51,132 nucleotides of DNA from an uncultured Prevotellaceae bacterium (GTDB lineage Bacteria > Bacteroidota > Bacteroidia > Bacteroidales > Bacteroidaceae), in the NCBI GenBank assembly GCA_900316355.1, contig ONCQ01000017.1:1-51132 (forward strand), written 5' to 3'. Under the pieces are notes generated by a model. The model had not been told where the DNA came from. It made no database searches and saw nothing but the letters and a program-made list of their open reading frames with translations. Both the position numbers and the translations under genes were made by a program. Every line of letters starts with the position of its first letter. The first letter of the stretch is position 1. Positions 25,686 to 32,931 of this stretch are shown here, in pieces.

Positions 25686-26984
25686 GCTTTCTTCAACCCC
25701 GAATTTGAGACTCTCTCCCGCACAGAGATAGAGGCATTGCAGCTGGAACGCCTGCAGAAGACGGTGCGCCACTGCATGAACAATGAGTTCTACCGCAAGA
25801 AGTTCGCGGAGGCGGGCATCACACCCGACGATATCAAGTCGCTGGCTGATGTGCGTAAGCTGCCCTTCACCACGAAGCAGGACCTGCGCGACACCTATCC
25901 CTTCGGCATGTCCTGCGTGCCTCTGCGCGACTGCGTGCGCCTGCACTCCAGCAGCGGCACGACGGGCAACCCGACAGTCATCCTGCACACGCAGAAGGAC
26001 CTCGACGAGTGGGCCAACCAGGTGGCGCGTAACCTGTGGATGGTGGGCCTGCGCCCCGACGATGTCTTCCAGAACTCCAGCGGCTATGGTATGTTCACGG
26101 GCGGCCTGGGCTTCCAGTATGGCGCAGAGCGGCTGGGGATGTTGACGGTGCCGGCAGCAGCGGGTAACTCGCTGCGACAGATTAAGTTCATCAAGGACTT
26201 CGGCACCACGGCCATCCACGCCATCCCGAGCTATGTCACCCGCCTCTACGAGGTGATGCAGCAGGAGGGCGTTGACCCGCGACGCGACACGAAGCTGAAG
26301 GTGCTGGCCATCGGCGCAGAGCCTCACAGCGAGGAACAGCGCAAGCGCATCGAGGAGATGATGGGCGTGAAGGCCTACAACTCCTTTGGCATGAGTGAGA
26401 TGTGCGGCCCGGGCGTGGGCTTCGAGTGCCCCGAGCAGAACGGTCTCCACTTCTGGGAGGACTACTACATCGTGGAGATTGTCAATCCCGAGACGCTGGA
26501 ACCCGTGCCCGACGGCGAGATTGGCGAGCTGGTGCTCACCACGCTCTGTCGCGAGGCGATGCCGCTGCTGCGCTATCGCACAAGAGACCTCACGCGCGTG
26601 CTGGGGCGCAGCTGCCCCTGTGGCCGCAACCATATCCGCCTCGACCGTATGCGCGGACGCAGCGACGACATGATTGTGCTGCGTGGCGTGAACATCTTCC
26701 CCATACAGATTGAGAAGATTCTCATGAAATTCCCCGAACTGGGTACGAACTATCTCATCACGCTCGTTACCGAGGACAACAACGACCAGATGATTGTCGA
26801 AGTGGAACTCAATGAACCCACCGATGACTACAATGCCATGCAGCGGCTGTCAAAGGAAATACGCCATCAGCTGGGCGATGAAATCCTGCTGAAGCCCATC
26901 GTGCGCATCGTGCCGAAGGGCACATTGCCCGTCAGCGAAGGTAAGGCCGTACGCGTGGTAGATAAGCGCAAGGTGTTCCAGTAA
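25614..26984 (+). CDS. paaK: Phenylacetate-CoA ligase family protein (PaaK-type), copy 2
   Basis: The 456 residues carry the same ordered motifs as copy 1: FTTKQDLRDTYPFGM, LHSSSGTTGNPTVILHTQKD, IGAEPHSEEQR, NSFGMSEMCGPGVGFEC, RYRTRDLTRVLGRSCPCGRN and MRGRSDDMIVLRGVNIFPIQ. Aligned with copy 1, the catalytic body starts at FFNPEFETLSRTEIEALQ. The 28 residues before it (MDTNSNRQEHLTPRPTREGQ and following) are an extension encoded by a repeat core and one palindromic unit, absent from copy 1. Both paralogues probably activate aryl acids to CoA thioesters, perhaps with different preferences. The stop codon is the first base triplet of a TAAACCA heptamer array. Confidence 0.9.
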   Translation: MDTNSNRQEHLTPRPTREGQGGGSAFFNPEFETLSRTEIEALQLERLQKTVRHCMNNEFYRKKFAEAGITPDDIKSLADVRKLPFTTKQDLRDTYPFGMSCVPLRDCVRLHSSSGTTGNPTVILHTQKDLDEWANQVARNLWMVGLRPDDVFQNSSGYGMFTGGLGFQYGAERLGMLTVPAAAGNSLRQIKFIKDFGTTAIHAIPSYVTRLYEVMQQEGVDPRRDTKLKVLAIGAEPHSEEQRKRIEEMMGVKAYNSFGMSEMCGPGVGFECPEQNGLHFWEDYYIVEIVNPETLEPVPDGEIGELVLTTLCREAMPLLRYRTRDLTRVLGRSCPCGRNHIRLDRMRGRSDDMIVLRGVNIFPIQIEKILMKFPELGTNYLITLVTEDNNDQMIVEVELNEPTDDYNAMQRLSKEIRHQLGDEILLKPIVRIVPKGTLPVSEGKAVRVVDKRKVFQ

Positions 26985-27043
26985 ACCATAAACCATAAAC
27001 CATAAACCTTAAACTTTAAACCTTAAACTTTAAACTTTAAACC
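26982..27043. repeat. TAAACCA/TAAACTT heptamer array
   Basis: About nine units (TAAACCA three times, then TAAACCT and TAAACTT variants) begin exactly with the stop codon of the second paaK gene and end 4 bases before the next start codon, filling the intergenic region. Confidence 0.85.
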
Positions 27044-27047
27044 AAAT

Positions 27048-27476
27048 ATGACCATCCATCAACTCTCCATCTTCATTGAGAACCGCAGTGGTACACTCAT
27101 CAAGGTCCTCGACGCCCTGAAAGAGGCTCACATCCAGATTATCGCCTCCACCATCGCAGACACCGCCGAGTACGGCATCTACCGCCTCATCTGCAGCGAA
27201 CCTATGCGTGCTTGCGAGGAGCTCAAGAAGGCCAATGTCGCCGTAGCCCTCAGCGATGTCTTTGCCATCGAGATCGACGACCAGCCCGGCCGTGCTGCCG
27301 ATGCTGTGAAGACCTTCAGTGAGGCGGGTATCAGCATTGCCTATATGTACAGCTTCCTGCTGCGTGGCAAGGGCATCCTCATCTTCCGCACCGATGACAA
27401 CGAAAAGGCTGTCAGCGTCATCAAGACTAACAACCTGAAGAGCATCAGCGAAACAGACCTCTCAGCACTCGCCTAA
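27048..27476 (+). CDS. Tandem ACT-domain protein
   Basis: The 142 residues consist of two ACT-like ligand-binding repeats: residues 1-70 (IHQLSIFIENRSGTLIKVLD) and 71-142 (ALSDVFAIEIDDQPGRAADA). The characteristic Asn/Asp-x-x-Gly turn appears in each (NRSGTL, DQPGRA). ACT domains bind amino acids, and stand-alone tandem ACT proteins of this group usually lie next to paaK-type ligases and indolepyruvate oxidoreductase genes in Bacteroidales. A role in sensing an aromatic or branched amino acid for this pathway is therefore inferred from context. It is cytoplasmic, lacks a DNA-binding or catalytic domain, and probably forms the third gene of the paaK operon. Confidence 0.85.
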   Translation: MTIHQLSIFIENRSGTLIKVLDALKEAHIQIIASTIADTAEYGIYRLICSEPMRACEELKKANVAVALSDVFAIEIDDQPGRAADAVKTFSEAGISIAYMYSFLLRGKGILIFRTDDNEKAVSVIKTNNLKSISETDLSALA

Positions 27477-27495
27477 GGGTCTCCGCGTAAGCCCA

Positions 27496-28482
27496 TTGAA
27501 GGTTAAGATAGTTCCGATACTGTTGCTATGTGGCTGTGCCACACTGGCATGGTCTGGGAGGCCGCTCCGTGTGATGACATGGAACGTGGAGAATCTGTTT
27601 GACACGCTGCACGACGAAGGATTCCACGATGAACAGTTCCTGCCGGAGGGGCCTTATAAATGGACATCATCGCGCTATTGGCGCAAGCTGAATGAGGTGA
27701 GCAAGGTGGTGGCGGCGATGTCGGAGAATGGCGGCATCCCCGACATCATCGGGATGTGCGAGGTGGAGAACGACAGCGTGCTCACGAAGCTGACACGGCA
27801 TAGCGCCTTGCGCGGGCTGGGCTACGACTACGTGATGACACACAGCGAGGATGCACGTGGCATAGATGTGGCATTGCTTTATCAGCCTGTGAGCTTTCGC
27901 CCGTTGGAGTTGCAGACGATTCGTGTGCCAAGCCGCGAAGAGGGGCTGCGGCCTACGCGTGACATCCTCTATGCCAAGGGACTGACGATAGCACAGGAGG
28001 CAGAGGAGACTCCCTTGTACATGGACACCCTTCATGTGCTGGTGGTGCACCTGCCCAGCCGTGTGGGCGGGCACGCCGGCGACACGAACCGCAAGCTGGC
28101 AGCCGCGACGCTATGGGGTGTCGTGGATTCCATCATGGCTCACGCCACATCAGTGAGAGACAAGGTGCCTCGCATCGTGGTGATGGGTGATTTTAACACC
28201 GATGCCAACGACCGCATCTTCAGACATCAGCCTCTGCAGCTCACGGATGACAGGACGTCGCCTGGAACCTATTGCTTTCGAGGCATCTGGCAGTGGATAG
28301 ACCACATTCTCGTGTCTTCCTCTGTGCGTGCGAAGGGTGCTGCCACGCCTGTGCAGTGCCCTTGGCTGTTGGAGAAAGATATGAAATATGGAGGCGAGAA
28401 GCCGCGTCGCACATTCCGTGGACCTGCATACCACGGTGGCATCAGCGATCATCTGCCGCTGGTGCTCGATGTGCTGCTTTAG
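27496..28482 (+). CDS. Secreted endonuclease/exonuclease/phosphatase-family protein
   Basis: The 328 residues begin at a TTG (27496), chosen because it provides a hydrophobic export segment (VKIVPILLLCGCATLAWSG); the first internal ATG (27574) would remove it. The mature part has the metal-dependent nuclease/phosphatase fold: MTWNVENLFDT near 27-37, GMCEVEND (Glu), LPSRVGG, VVMGDFNTDANDR and a final SDHLPLVL with the Asp-His pair. It is likely a periplasmic or lipid-anchored nuclease or phosphodiesterase. It resembles exonuclease III in fold but not in family. It is transcribed in the paaK direction and converges with the minus-strand gene starting 16 bases beyond its stop. Confidence 0.75.
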   Translation: MKVKIVPILLLCGCATLAWSGRPLRVMTWNVENLFDTLHDEGFHDEQFLPEGPYKWTSSRYWRKLNEVSKVVAAMSENGGIPDIIGMCEVENDSVLTKLTRHSALRGLGYDYVMTHSEDARGIDVALLYQPVSFRPLELQTIRVPSREEGLRPTRDILYAKGLTIAQEAEETPLYMDTLHVLVVHLPSRVGGHAGDTNRKLAAATLWGVVDSIMAHATSVRDKVPRIVVMGDFNTDANDRIFRHQPLQLTDDRTSPGTYCFRGIWQWIDHILVSSSVRAKGAATPVQCPWLLEKDMKYGGEKPRRTFRGPAYHGGISDHLPLVLDVLL

Positions 28483-28498
28483 GATTTTCAGCGTGTTT

Positions 28499-29761
28499 TT
28501 AGGATGAGCTCACGAGCGGCGACTGCATGATGTTGGCCGGTGGTCGTTCGCAGAGGAGCTCGTTGCGCATGAAATCCATATAAGGTGCTACATGCTGGAA
28601 GAAAGTACTGTAGCCTGCACAGAGATAGCTGAGGCCCGCTTCGCCATCGGCTGTGGAGGCAAAGCGGTCTTTGGGACAACCTCCATTGCAGGCAAAAAGC
28701 CATACGCACTCGCGACACTGACGGGGGAGCCTGTCGCGCTTGGAGTGTCCGAAAGCGCGTTGACGGGGGCTGTACATCATAGCGGTGATGCTGGCGTGAT
28801 GGATATTGCCCAGCAGATATCCTGGAAAGACAAAATGGTCGCAGCTATAGACATCGCCGTTGTGTTCCATGACGGCTGCATGACCGCAGGTCTCAGCCAT
28901 CGAGCAGACGCCCGGCGCCTGCCCCATCCAACGCGCAAGGGTGGCATCGAAGAGTTGCACGAAGACCTCGCCCACATCTTTGCGCACCCATTCGTCGAAG
29001 ATCGTACAGGCGAAATGGGCGTACTGCTCGGGGGTGACGGAAAAATCGGCGAGTGGCGCAGAGGCATCGGCGACGGAGGCCAGACGGCGGCCCCCGGGGT
29101 GGGGGAGAAGGCGCTCCACGATGGGCGTGAACTGGATATAGTGACAGCCTATCTCCTTGTAGAAATGATAGACGTCGAGCGGGTAGTCGGCATTGAAGTC
29201 GTTGACAACGCCCATCGCGTTCCACTCGACATCATGTTTCTTCAACAGCTCGATGCCGCGCATCACCTTGTGGAAGGATGGCTGTCCGCCACGCGCACGA
29301 CGGTACTCATCGTGGAACTCCTGCGGGCCGTCGATGGAGATGCCGATGAGCCAGTCGTTCTCGCGGAAGAAAGCGCACCACTCATCGGTGAGCAACGTGC
29401 CGTTGGTCTGCAGACAGTTGTCAATCTGTCTGCCGCCGGCGTAGCGGCGTTGCAGCTCCAGCACCTTCTTGTAGAATGTGAGCGGCCGCATCAGCGGCTC
29501 GCCGCCATGCCAGGTGAAGAGCACCTGCGGCTGCGTCTGCGCTTCGATGTACTGCCGGATGAATGCCTCCAGCGTGGCTTCGCTCATGAGGAATGGGGAC
29601 TCTTGACCCTCTTGACCCCCTTGAACTCCTTGAACCCCTTGTCTCCCTTGCTTGTAGAGCTGGCTCTTCTCCAGATAGTAGCAGTACTCGCAGGCGAGGT
29701 TGCACAGACTGCCTACGGGCTTTGCCATGACGTAGAGGGGAGAGGAGAGGGGAGAGAGCAT
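28499..29761 (-). CDS. Anaerobic sulfatase-maturating enzyme (radical SAM/SPASM)
   Basis: The protein converts an active-site Cys or Ser of sulfatases to formylglycine in anaerobes. Its 420 residues closely follow the known Bacteroides anSME: radical SAM cysteines in SLCNLACEYCYY (20, 24, 27), FTWHGGEPLMRP, QTNGTLL, ISIDGPQEFHDEYR, GVVNDFNADYP, and SPASM cysteines in GVCSMAETCGHA, YSCDHF, QCRECVWLFACNGGCPK. Sulfatase genes are not in this window. After YYLEKSQLYK, about 15 residues (GRQGVQGVQGGQEGQES) do not fit the family and are encoded by a 9-base tandem repeat. The first residues (LSPLSSPL) also derive from a pyrimidine-rich heptamer array, yet align with the family start. Confidence 0.92.
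   Translation of the reverse strand: MLSPLSSPLYVMAKPVGSLCNLACEYCYYLEKSQLYKQGRQGVQGVQGGQEGQESPFLMSEATLEAFIRQYIEAQTQPQVLFTWHGGEPLMRPLTFYKKVLELQRRYAGGRQIDNCLQTNGTLLTDEWCAFFRENDWLIGISIDGPQEFHDEYRRARGGQPSFHKVMRGIELLKKHDVEWNAMGVVNDFNADYPLDVYHFYKEIGCHYIQFTPIVERLLPHPGGRRLASVADASAPLADFSVTPEQYAHFACTIFDEWVRKDVGEVFVQLFDATLARWMGQAPGVCSMAETCGHAAVMEHNGDVYSCDHFVFPGYLLGNIHHASITAMMYSPRQRAFGHSKRDRLPRQCRECVWLFACNGGCPKDRFASTADGEAGLSYLCAGYSTFFQHVAPYMDFMRNELLCERPPANIMQSPLVSSS
29599..29651. repeat. Nine-base tandem array inside the anSME gene
   Basis: Six degenerate 9-base units (on the gene strand CAAGGGGTT, CAAGGAGTT, CAAGGGGGT, CAAGAGGGT and similar) are translated in frame as a collagen-like series of Gly-x-Gln triplets between the first and second conserved blocks of the enzyme. 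Confidence 0.8.
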
Positions 29762-29764
29762 TTG

Positions 29765-29806
29765 CGGTTGATGGTTGAGGGACTGAAACCTGAAACTTAC
29801 TTAAAC
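29765..29806. repeat. Heptamer array between the anSME and DUF486 genes
   Basis: Units GGTTGAT, GGTTGAG, GGACTGA, AACCTGA, AACTTAC follow in phase and cover the gap between the genes; the stop codon of the DUF486 gene (29797-29799) lies within the array. Confidence 0.65.
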
Positions 29807-30162
29807 ACGAAGTAAACGGCAAGGACAAGGCAGACGAAGGCTGCGATGTGGTTCCAGTGGAGGCTCTGTCCTTGGAAGAGGAAACCGATGATGACAGTGA
29901 AGATGGTCAGGGAGATGACTTCCTGGATGACCTTCAGCTGCACGAGCGTGAAGGGACCTCCGTTGCCGATGAAGCCGATGCGGTTGGCAGGCACGGCGAA
30001 GCAGTACTCGATGAAGGCGATGCTCCATGAGAAGGCGATGACGGCAATCAAGGGCCAATGGCTGCTGACACCGGCTTCCTGCAGGCGCAGGTGGCCATAC
30101 CACGCAAAGGTCATGAAGACATTGCTGGCCAGAAGGAGGAGGATGGTTTGAAGTGCGGGCAT
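29797..30162 (-). CDS. DUF486 / DMT-like small membrane protein
   Basis: The 121 residues form four hydrophobic helices (about 5-22, 36-56, 75-95, 102-120) with the family phrases TFAWYGHLR, WSIAFIEYCFAVPANRIG and FTLVQLKVIQEVISLTIF. This matches DUF486 (PF04342), a four-helix relative of drug/metabolite transporters that probably dimerises in the inner membrane. Its substrate is unknown. It is upstream of the anSME gene on the same strand, with a gap of about 35 bases, and is divergent from the sigma factor gene. Confidence 0.88.
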   Translation of the reverse strand: MPALQTILLLLASNVFMTFAWYGHLRLQEAGVSSHWPLIAVIAFSWSIAFIEYCFAVPANRIGFIGNGGPFTLVQLKVIQEVISLTIFTVIIGFLFQGQSLHWNHIAAFVCLVLAVYFVFK

Positions 30163-30170
30163 TGATTTTT

Positions 30171-30200
30171 ATAGAGAGTTTAGAGTTTAAAGTTTAAGGG
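30171..30200. repeat. Heptamer array upstream of the DUF486 gene
   Basis: AGAGAGT, TTAGAGT, TTAAAGT and TTAAGGG run in phase, the same family as the array at 3091-3153. Confidence 0.6.
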
Positions 30201-30250
30201 GAGATTTGAAAAATCGGGCGCAAAGTTACGGCTTTTTCGGGAAAAGGTAG

Positions 30251-30258
30251 TATCTTTG
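30251..30258 (+). promoter_or_regulatory. Putative -7 element of the sigma factor operon
   Basis: TATCTTTG matches the -7 consensus; no good -33 box is seen. The predicted transcript start (about 30266) makes the upstream ATG at 30270 almost leaderless and favours translation from 30324. Confidence 0.5.
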
Positions 30259-30323
30259 CGCCGATAAAAATGGCGCGTGGGGTATTTTATATGTATAGAA
30301 CGCGCGCGTGGGACACTTTAATC

Positions 30324-30878
30324 ATGGCAAACGTCAAGTGGAACGAACAGCTCATCGTGGAGCAGTTGCGCGACAGCGCGCAGCGGCAACAGGCGTTCAC
30401 ACTGTTGGTGGAGCATTTCAAGGAACAGCTCTACTGGCAGATACGCCGCATGGTGCTCTCTCACGACGATGCCGATGATGTCCTTCAGAACACATTCATC
30501 AAGGTGTGGACGGGCTTGGACGGTTTCCGCGGGGATGCGAAGCTCTCGACATGGCTGTTCCGCATTGCCAACAACGAGACGCTGAACTTCCTGGAACGTA
30601 AGCGTCAGGCGCTGAGCCTCGACGATGAGGCGGCAGTGGGCGTAGCTGCGCGCCTGGAAAGCGATCCATATTTCGATGGCGATGAAACGGAGCGCCAGCT
30701 GCAGGAAGCTGTGGCAAGTCTGCCCGATAAGCAGCGACAGGTGTTCAACCTGAAGTACTTCGAGGAGATGAAGTATGAGGACATGAGTGAACTCCTGGGT
30801 ACCAGCGTTGGAGCACTGAAAGCGTCATACCACCATGCAGTGAAAAAAATATCTGATTTTTTTGCCTCGCAAGATTAA
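30324..30878 (+). CDS. ECF-type RNA polymerase sigma factor
   Basis: The start is set at ATG 30324 (MANVKWNEQLIVEQLRD) because an open frame to 30270 would begin only a few bases after the predicted transcript start. The 184 residues contain region 2 (about 28-95, with DDADDVLQNTFIKVW and STWLFRIANNETLNF) and region 4 (about 125-178, LPDKQRQVFNLKYFEEMKYE and a helix-turn-helix GTSVGALKASYHHAVKK). There is no region 1.1 or 3, so it is an ECF sigma factor. The next gene encodes a single-pass membrane protein that is a candidate anti-sigma factor, and the third a Spy-like periplasmic protein, an arrangement typical of envelope stress units in Bacteroidales. Confidence 0.9.
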   Translation: MANVKWNEQLIVEQLRDSAQRQQAFTLLVEHFKEQLYWQIRRMVLSHDDADDVLQNTFIKVWTGLDGFRGDAKLSTWLFRIANNETLNFLERKRQALSLDDEAAVGVAARLESDPYFDGDETERQLQEAVASLPDKQRQVFNLKYFEEMKYEDMSELLGTSVGALKASYHHAVKKISDFFASQD

Positions 30879-30924
30879 ACCTTCTGAGGATGTAGTGGTC
30901 TTACTATCAGTAAAAATCAAACCA

Positions 30925-31317
30925 ATGGAAGAAGATATCATTCGCAAACACGACAGCGGGCGGCGACCATTCACAACTCCCGACGGCTATTTCGACAACT
31001 TCACCAGCCAACTGATGGAGCGCATGGAGCGTGAGGGACTGCTGAAGCGAGAGGAACAGCCGGAGGTGGTGAAGGCGACCGTGATCAAGATGTCTCCCTG
31101 GCGACGGGCTCTGCGCTACGCAGCGGCAGCCGTGGTCGTGGGACTCTGCGTGGCCACCGGCACGTACTTCATTCAGCAACAGGGTGGAATAAAGGAGGGA
31201 GTGTTGGCAGTAGATGACTCGGAACTCATGTATTCTGACGAGGCACTGGACTATGAACTGGACTATGAGTTGGTCAATAATCAGCAGATAGCCTATTATC
31301 TGACAGAAGCGTACTAA
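30925..31317 (+). CDS. Single-pass membrane protein, candidate anti-sigma factor
   Basis: The start is set at ATG 30925 (MEEDIIRKHDSGRRPFTTPD); the open frame reaches back into the sigma gene but without a better start. The 130 residues have a cytoplasmic N-terminus with the FTTPDGYFDNFTSQLMERM motif seen in proteins encoded after Bacteroidales ECF sigma factors, a helix at about 66-85 (ALRYAAAAVVVGLCVATGTY) and an acidic periplasmic tail rich in Asp, Glu and Tyr. No zinc-binding anti-sigma motif is visible. Regulation of the sigma factor is inferred from position and topology. It is 46 bases downstream of the sigma factor gene. Confidence 0.65.
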   Translation: MEEDIIRKHDSGRRPFTTPDGYFDNFTSQLMERMEREGLLKREEQPEVVKATVIKMSPWRRALRYAAAAVVVGLCVATGTYFIQQQGGIKEGVLAVDDSELMYSDEALDYELDYELVNNQQIAYYLTEAY

Positions 31318-31410
31318 TTAGGGAGAAGTTAAGGAGTTAAGAAGTCAAGACGATTGTTCTGCTTTGAAACTTCATGTCAGCAAGGAAATATTATAAAAGG
31401 AAAGATAAAG

Positions 31411-31896
31411 ATGAAGAAAGTTGTTTTTTGTTGCTTGTTTGCGTTGTGCACGATAGGTGCTTGGGCACAGCCTGAGCCGCCTAAAGGACAGCCGCGCTTC
31501 GACCCGCAGAAGTTCCAGCAGATGGTGGAGGAATCACTGACGAAGGCTGCTGAGCTGACGGCTGATGAGGCCAAGTCGTTCTTCCCGCTTTACACGGAGA
31601 TGCGAAAGAAACAGCGTGAGATGGGAAGGCAGATCCACGAGTTGAAGAAGGATGCTCCCCAGGGCAATGACAAGGCGTGCGCGGAAACCATTTCAAAAAT
31701 CAAACGCCTACAGGTGGAGATGGCTGAACTGGAGGAGAGCTACTATAAGCGTTTCCTCAAAGCGATTCCGGCAGAGAAAGTGATGAAGGTGATGAAGGCC
31801 GAGGATGATTTCCACCGTCGCATGGTGCGTGGACAACGCGGACAACGCCCCGAAGGCCAACGACAGCGCCCCGCAGAACGCGGCGCACGTCGATGA
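31411..31896 (+). CDS. Spy/CpxP-like periplasmic protein
   Basis: The start at ATG 31411 gives a signal peptide (MKKVVFCCLFALCTIGAWAQ). The mature protein of about 140 residues is helical and charged, with LTADEAKSFFPLYTEMRKKQ, a Met/Lys/Glu-rich coiled segment, and a basic, low-complexity tail (RGQRGQRPEGQRQRPAERG). The layout resembles the Spy/CpxP (LTXXQ) helical-hairpin proteins that monitor or chaperone envelope proteins. As the third gene of a sigma/anti-sigma cluster, an envelope stress role is plausible. It converges with the minus-strand gene 21 bases downstream. The 90-base gap before it holds 8-base tandem repeats (AGTTAAGG type, 31322-31351). Confidence 0.6.
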   Translation: MKKVVFCCLFALCTIGAWAQPEPPKGQPRFDPQKFQQMVEESLTKAAELTADEAKSFFPLYTEMRKKQREMGRQIHELKKDAPQGNDKACAETISKIKRLQVEMAELEESYYKRFLKAIPAEKVMKVMKAEDDFHRRMVRGQRGQRPEGQRQRPAERGARR

Positions 31897-31917
31897 GATA
31901 CTAAGACATCAAAGATA

Positions 31918-32355
31918 TTAGTCTTTTAACAACTCCTCAAGGAACTCGTCCAACTCTGCGTCGAGGCCTTTGAGGAGTTCTGTGTCAAGGATGAGCTGGT
32001 CGTCGTCAACGATGTAGATATCGGACATCGTCTCGCCGTCTTCGCCCATCAGAACGAAGGAGAAGGGGTGCAGGATGCTCATGTGCTCCACTTCGTCGCG
32101 CAGGCTGATAATACTCTGCTTGATGGCCACGGAAGCGGCATCGTAGAGGTCTTCCTCGGTGGGCTCCAGCCATTGATCGACAACGATGCGCATCAGCTCC
32201 TCCATCTCATCATTGAAGATGCGCAGCTCACCACTCTCAGGCCTTACCTGCATGTGCAGGTCAGTGAGCACGGGGTCTGCCGTAGTGGGATACTTCTCAA
32301 CCACCTTGCGGATGGCGCGCTGTATTTGCTGGAGGGTTTGTTGCGTTGCTTTCAT
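31918..32355 (-). CDS. Hypothetical acidic protein
   Basis: I do not recognise this 145-residue protein. It is acidic, predicted helical at both ends (TQQTLQQIQRAIRKVVEKYP; LLKGLDAELDEFLEELLKD), with a beta-rich centre (DPVLTDLHMQVRPESGELRI; SFVLMGEDGETMSDIYIVDD). There is no signal peptide or membrane segment, so it is probably cytoplasmic. Base composition and codon use are like those of the neighbouring housekeeping genes, and no frame disruption is seen, so it is likely a real conserved protein. It follows a secreted-protein gene on the same strand but is separated from it by a strong terminator. Confidence 0.6.
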   Translation of the reverse strand: MKATQQTLQQIQRAIRKVVEKYPTTADPVLTDLHMQVRPESGELRIFNDEMEELMRIVVDQWLEPTEEDLYDAASVAIKQSIISLRDEVEHMSILHPFSFVLMGEDGETMSDIYIVDDDQLILDTELLKGLDAELDEFLEELLKD

Positions 32356-32376
32356 TGCCGGGGGATGATGTTTTTC

Positions 32377-32410
32377 AAAAAAGGTCGGAACAGGGAATTC
32401 CGACCTTTTT
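32377..32410 (-). terminator. Intrinsic terminator after the secreted tail-domain gene
   Basis: TTCCGACCTTTTT and AAAAAGGTCGGAA are exact inverted copies around a 7-base loop, flanked by A and T runs on both sides, so the hairpin can act in either direction. On the minus strand it ends the gene at 32463-32837. Confidence 0.85.
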
Positions 32411-32462
32411 GTTCCTTCTTGTCGAGGAAAAAGATTTAGTAGTTAGTTTGTTAGTTGTCTTG

Positions 32463-32837
32463 TCACTTGATGGAGACCTTGCGCACCACCTTATCTACTT
32501 TCAGGATGTAGCATCCTTTGTTCAGGTTGATGTTGACGGTCTTGTCATCGCTGTCAATCTTGAAGGTGGCTACGCGCACACCTGCGAGATTGTAGATTTC
32601 GAGGACTTGCCCTGCGGCATTGGTGACATGCACCTGTGTGCCGCTCACAGAGATGGTGATGGGGTTGATTTCCTCGTCGAGGTCGGGAGCCTCAATGGCT
32701 GCGGTTGTCTCCTCGAATGCTGCAGGGGCATCGCTCAGCTCTGCGGCAGGGACATAGAGATCCGCGGGCGCTTCAGCAGCTACGGCTGTGGCGCCGAGGC
32801 TTGCCATCATCAAAAAGAAGAGGTAATATTTCTTCAT
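32463..32837 (-). CDS. Small secreted protein with type IX-like C-terminal sorting domain
   Basis: The 124 residues comprise a signal peptide (MKKYYLFFLMMASLGATAVAA), an Ala/Glu/Pro-rich spacer (about 22-55) and a compact beta domain (about 58-124: ITISVSGTQVHVTNAAGQ, LEIYNLAGVRVATFKI, GCYILKVDKVVRKVSIK). The last part has the layout of the Por-secretion-tail family used as a cargo signal by type IX secretion. It consists of little but the signal and tail, so it may be a minimal cargo, a tail remnant of a larger protein or an independent small surface protein. It has an excellent promoter and its own terminator, so it is a single-gene unit. Confidence 0.7.
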   Translation of the reverse strand: MKKYYLFFLMMASLGATAVAAEAPADLYVPAAELSDAPAAFEETTAAIEAPDLDEEINPITISVSGTQVHVTNAAGQVLEIYNLAGVRVATFKIDSDDKTVNINLNKGCYILKVDKVVRKVSIK

Positions 32838-32867
32838 TGAATACGCATTTCTTCGTTATTTCGACGA

Positions 32868-32899
32868 CAAAAGTAGGCGTTTTCGGAATACGATGCAAA
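32868..32899 (-). promoter_or_regulatory. Bacteroidetes promoter of the small secreted protein gene
   Basis: On the minus strand TTTG (32896-32899), a 20-base spacer and TACTTTTG (32868-32875) match the consensus. The start codon is about 30 bases downstream. Confidence 0.8.
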
Positions 32900-32931
32900 T
32901 TTTTTCGCCTAAAAACACAATATTTTCTTAA

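Noticed and set aside
26982-27043. Tandem array that could be taken for a CRISPR.
   Set aside because: Units are 7 bases long and contiguous with no spacers; there are no cas genes in the window.
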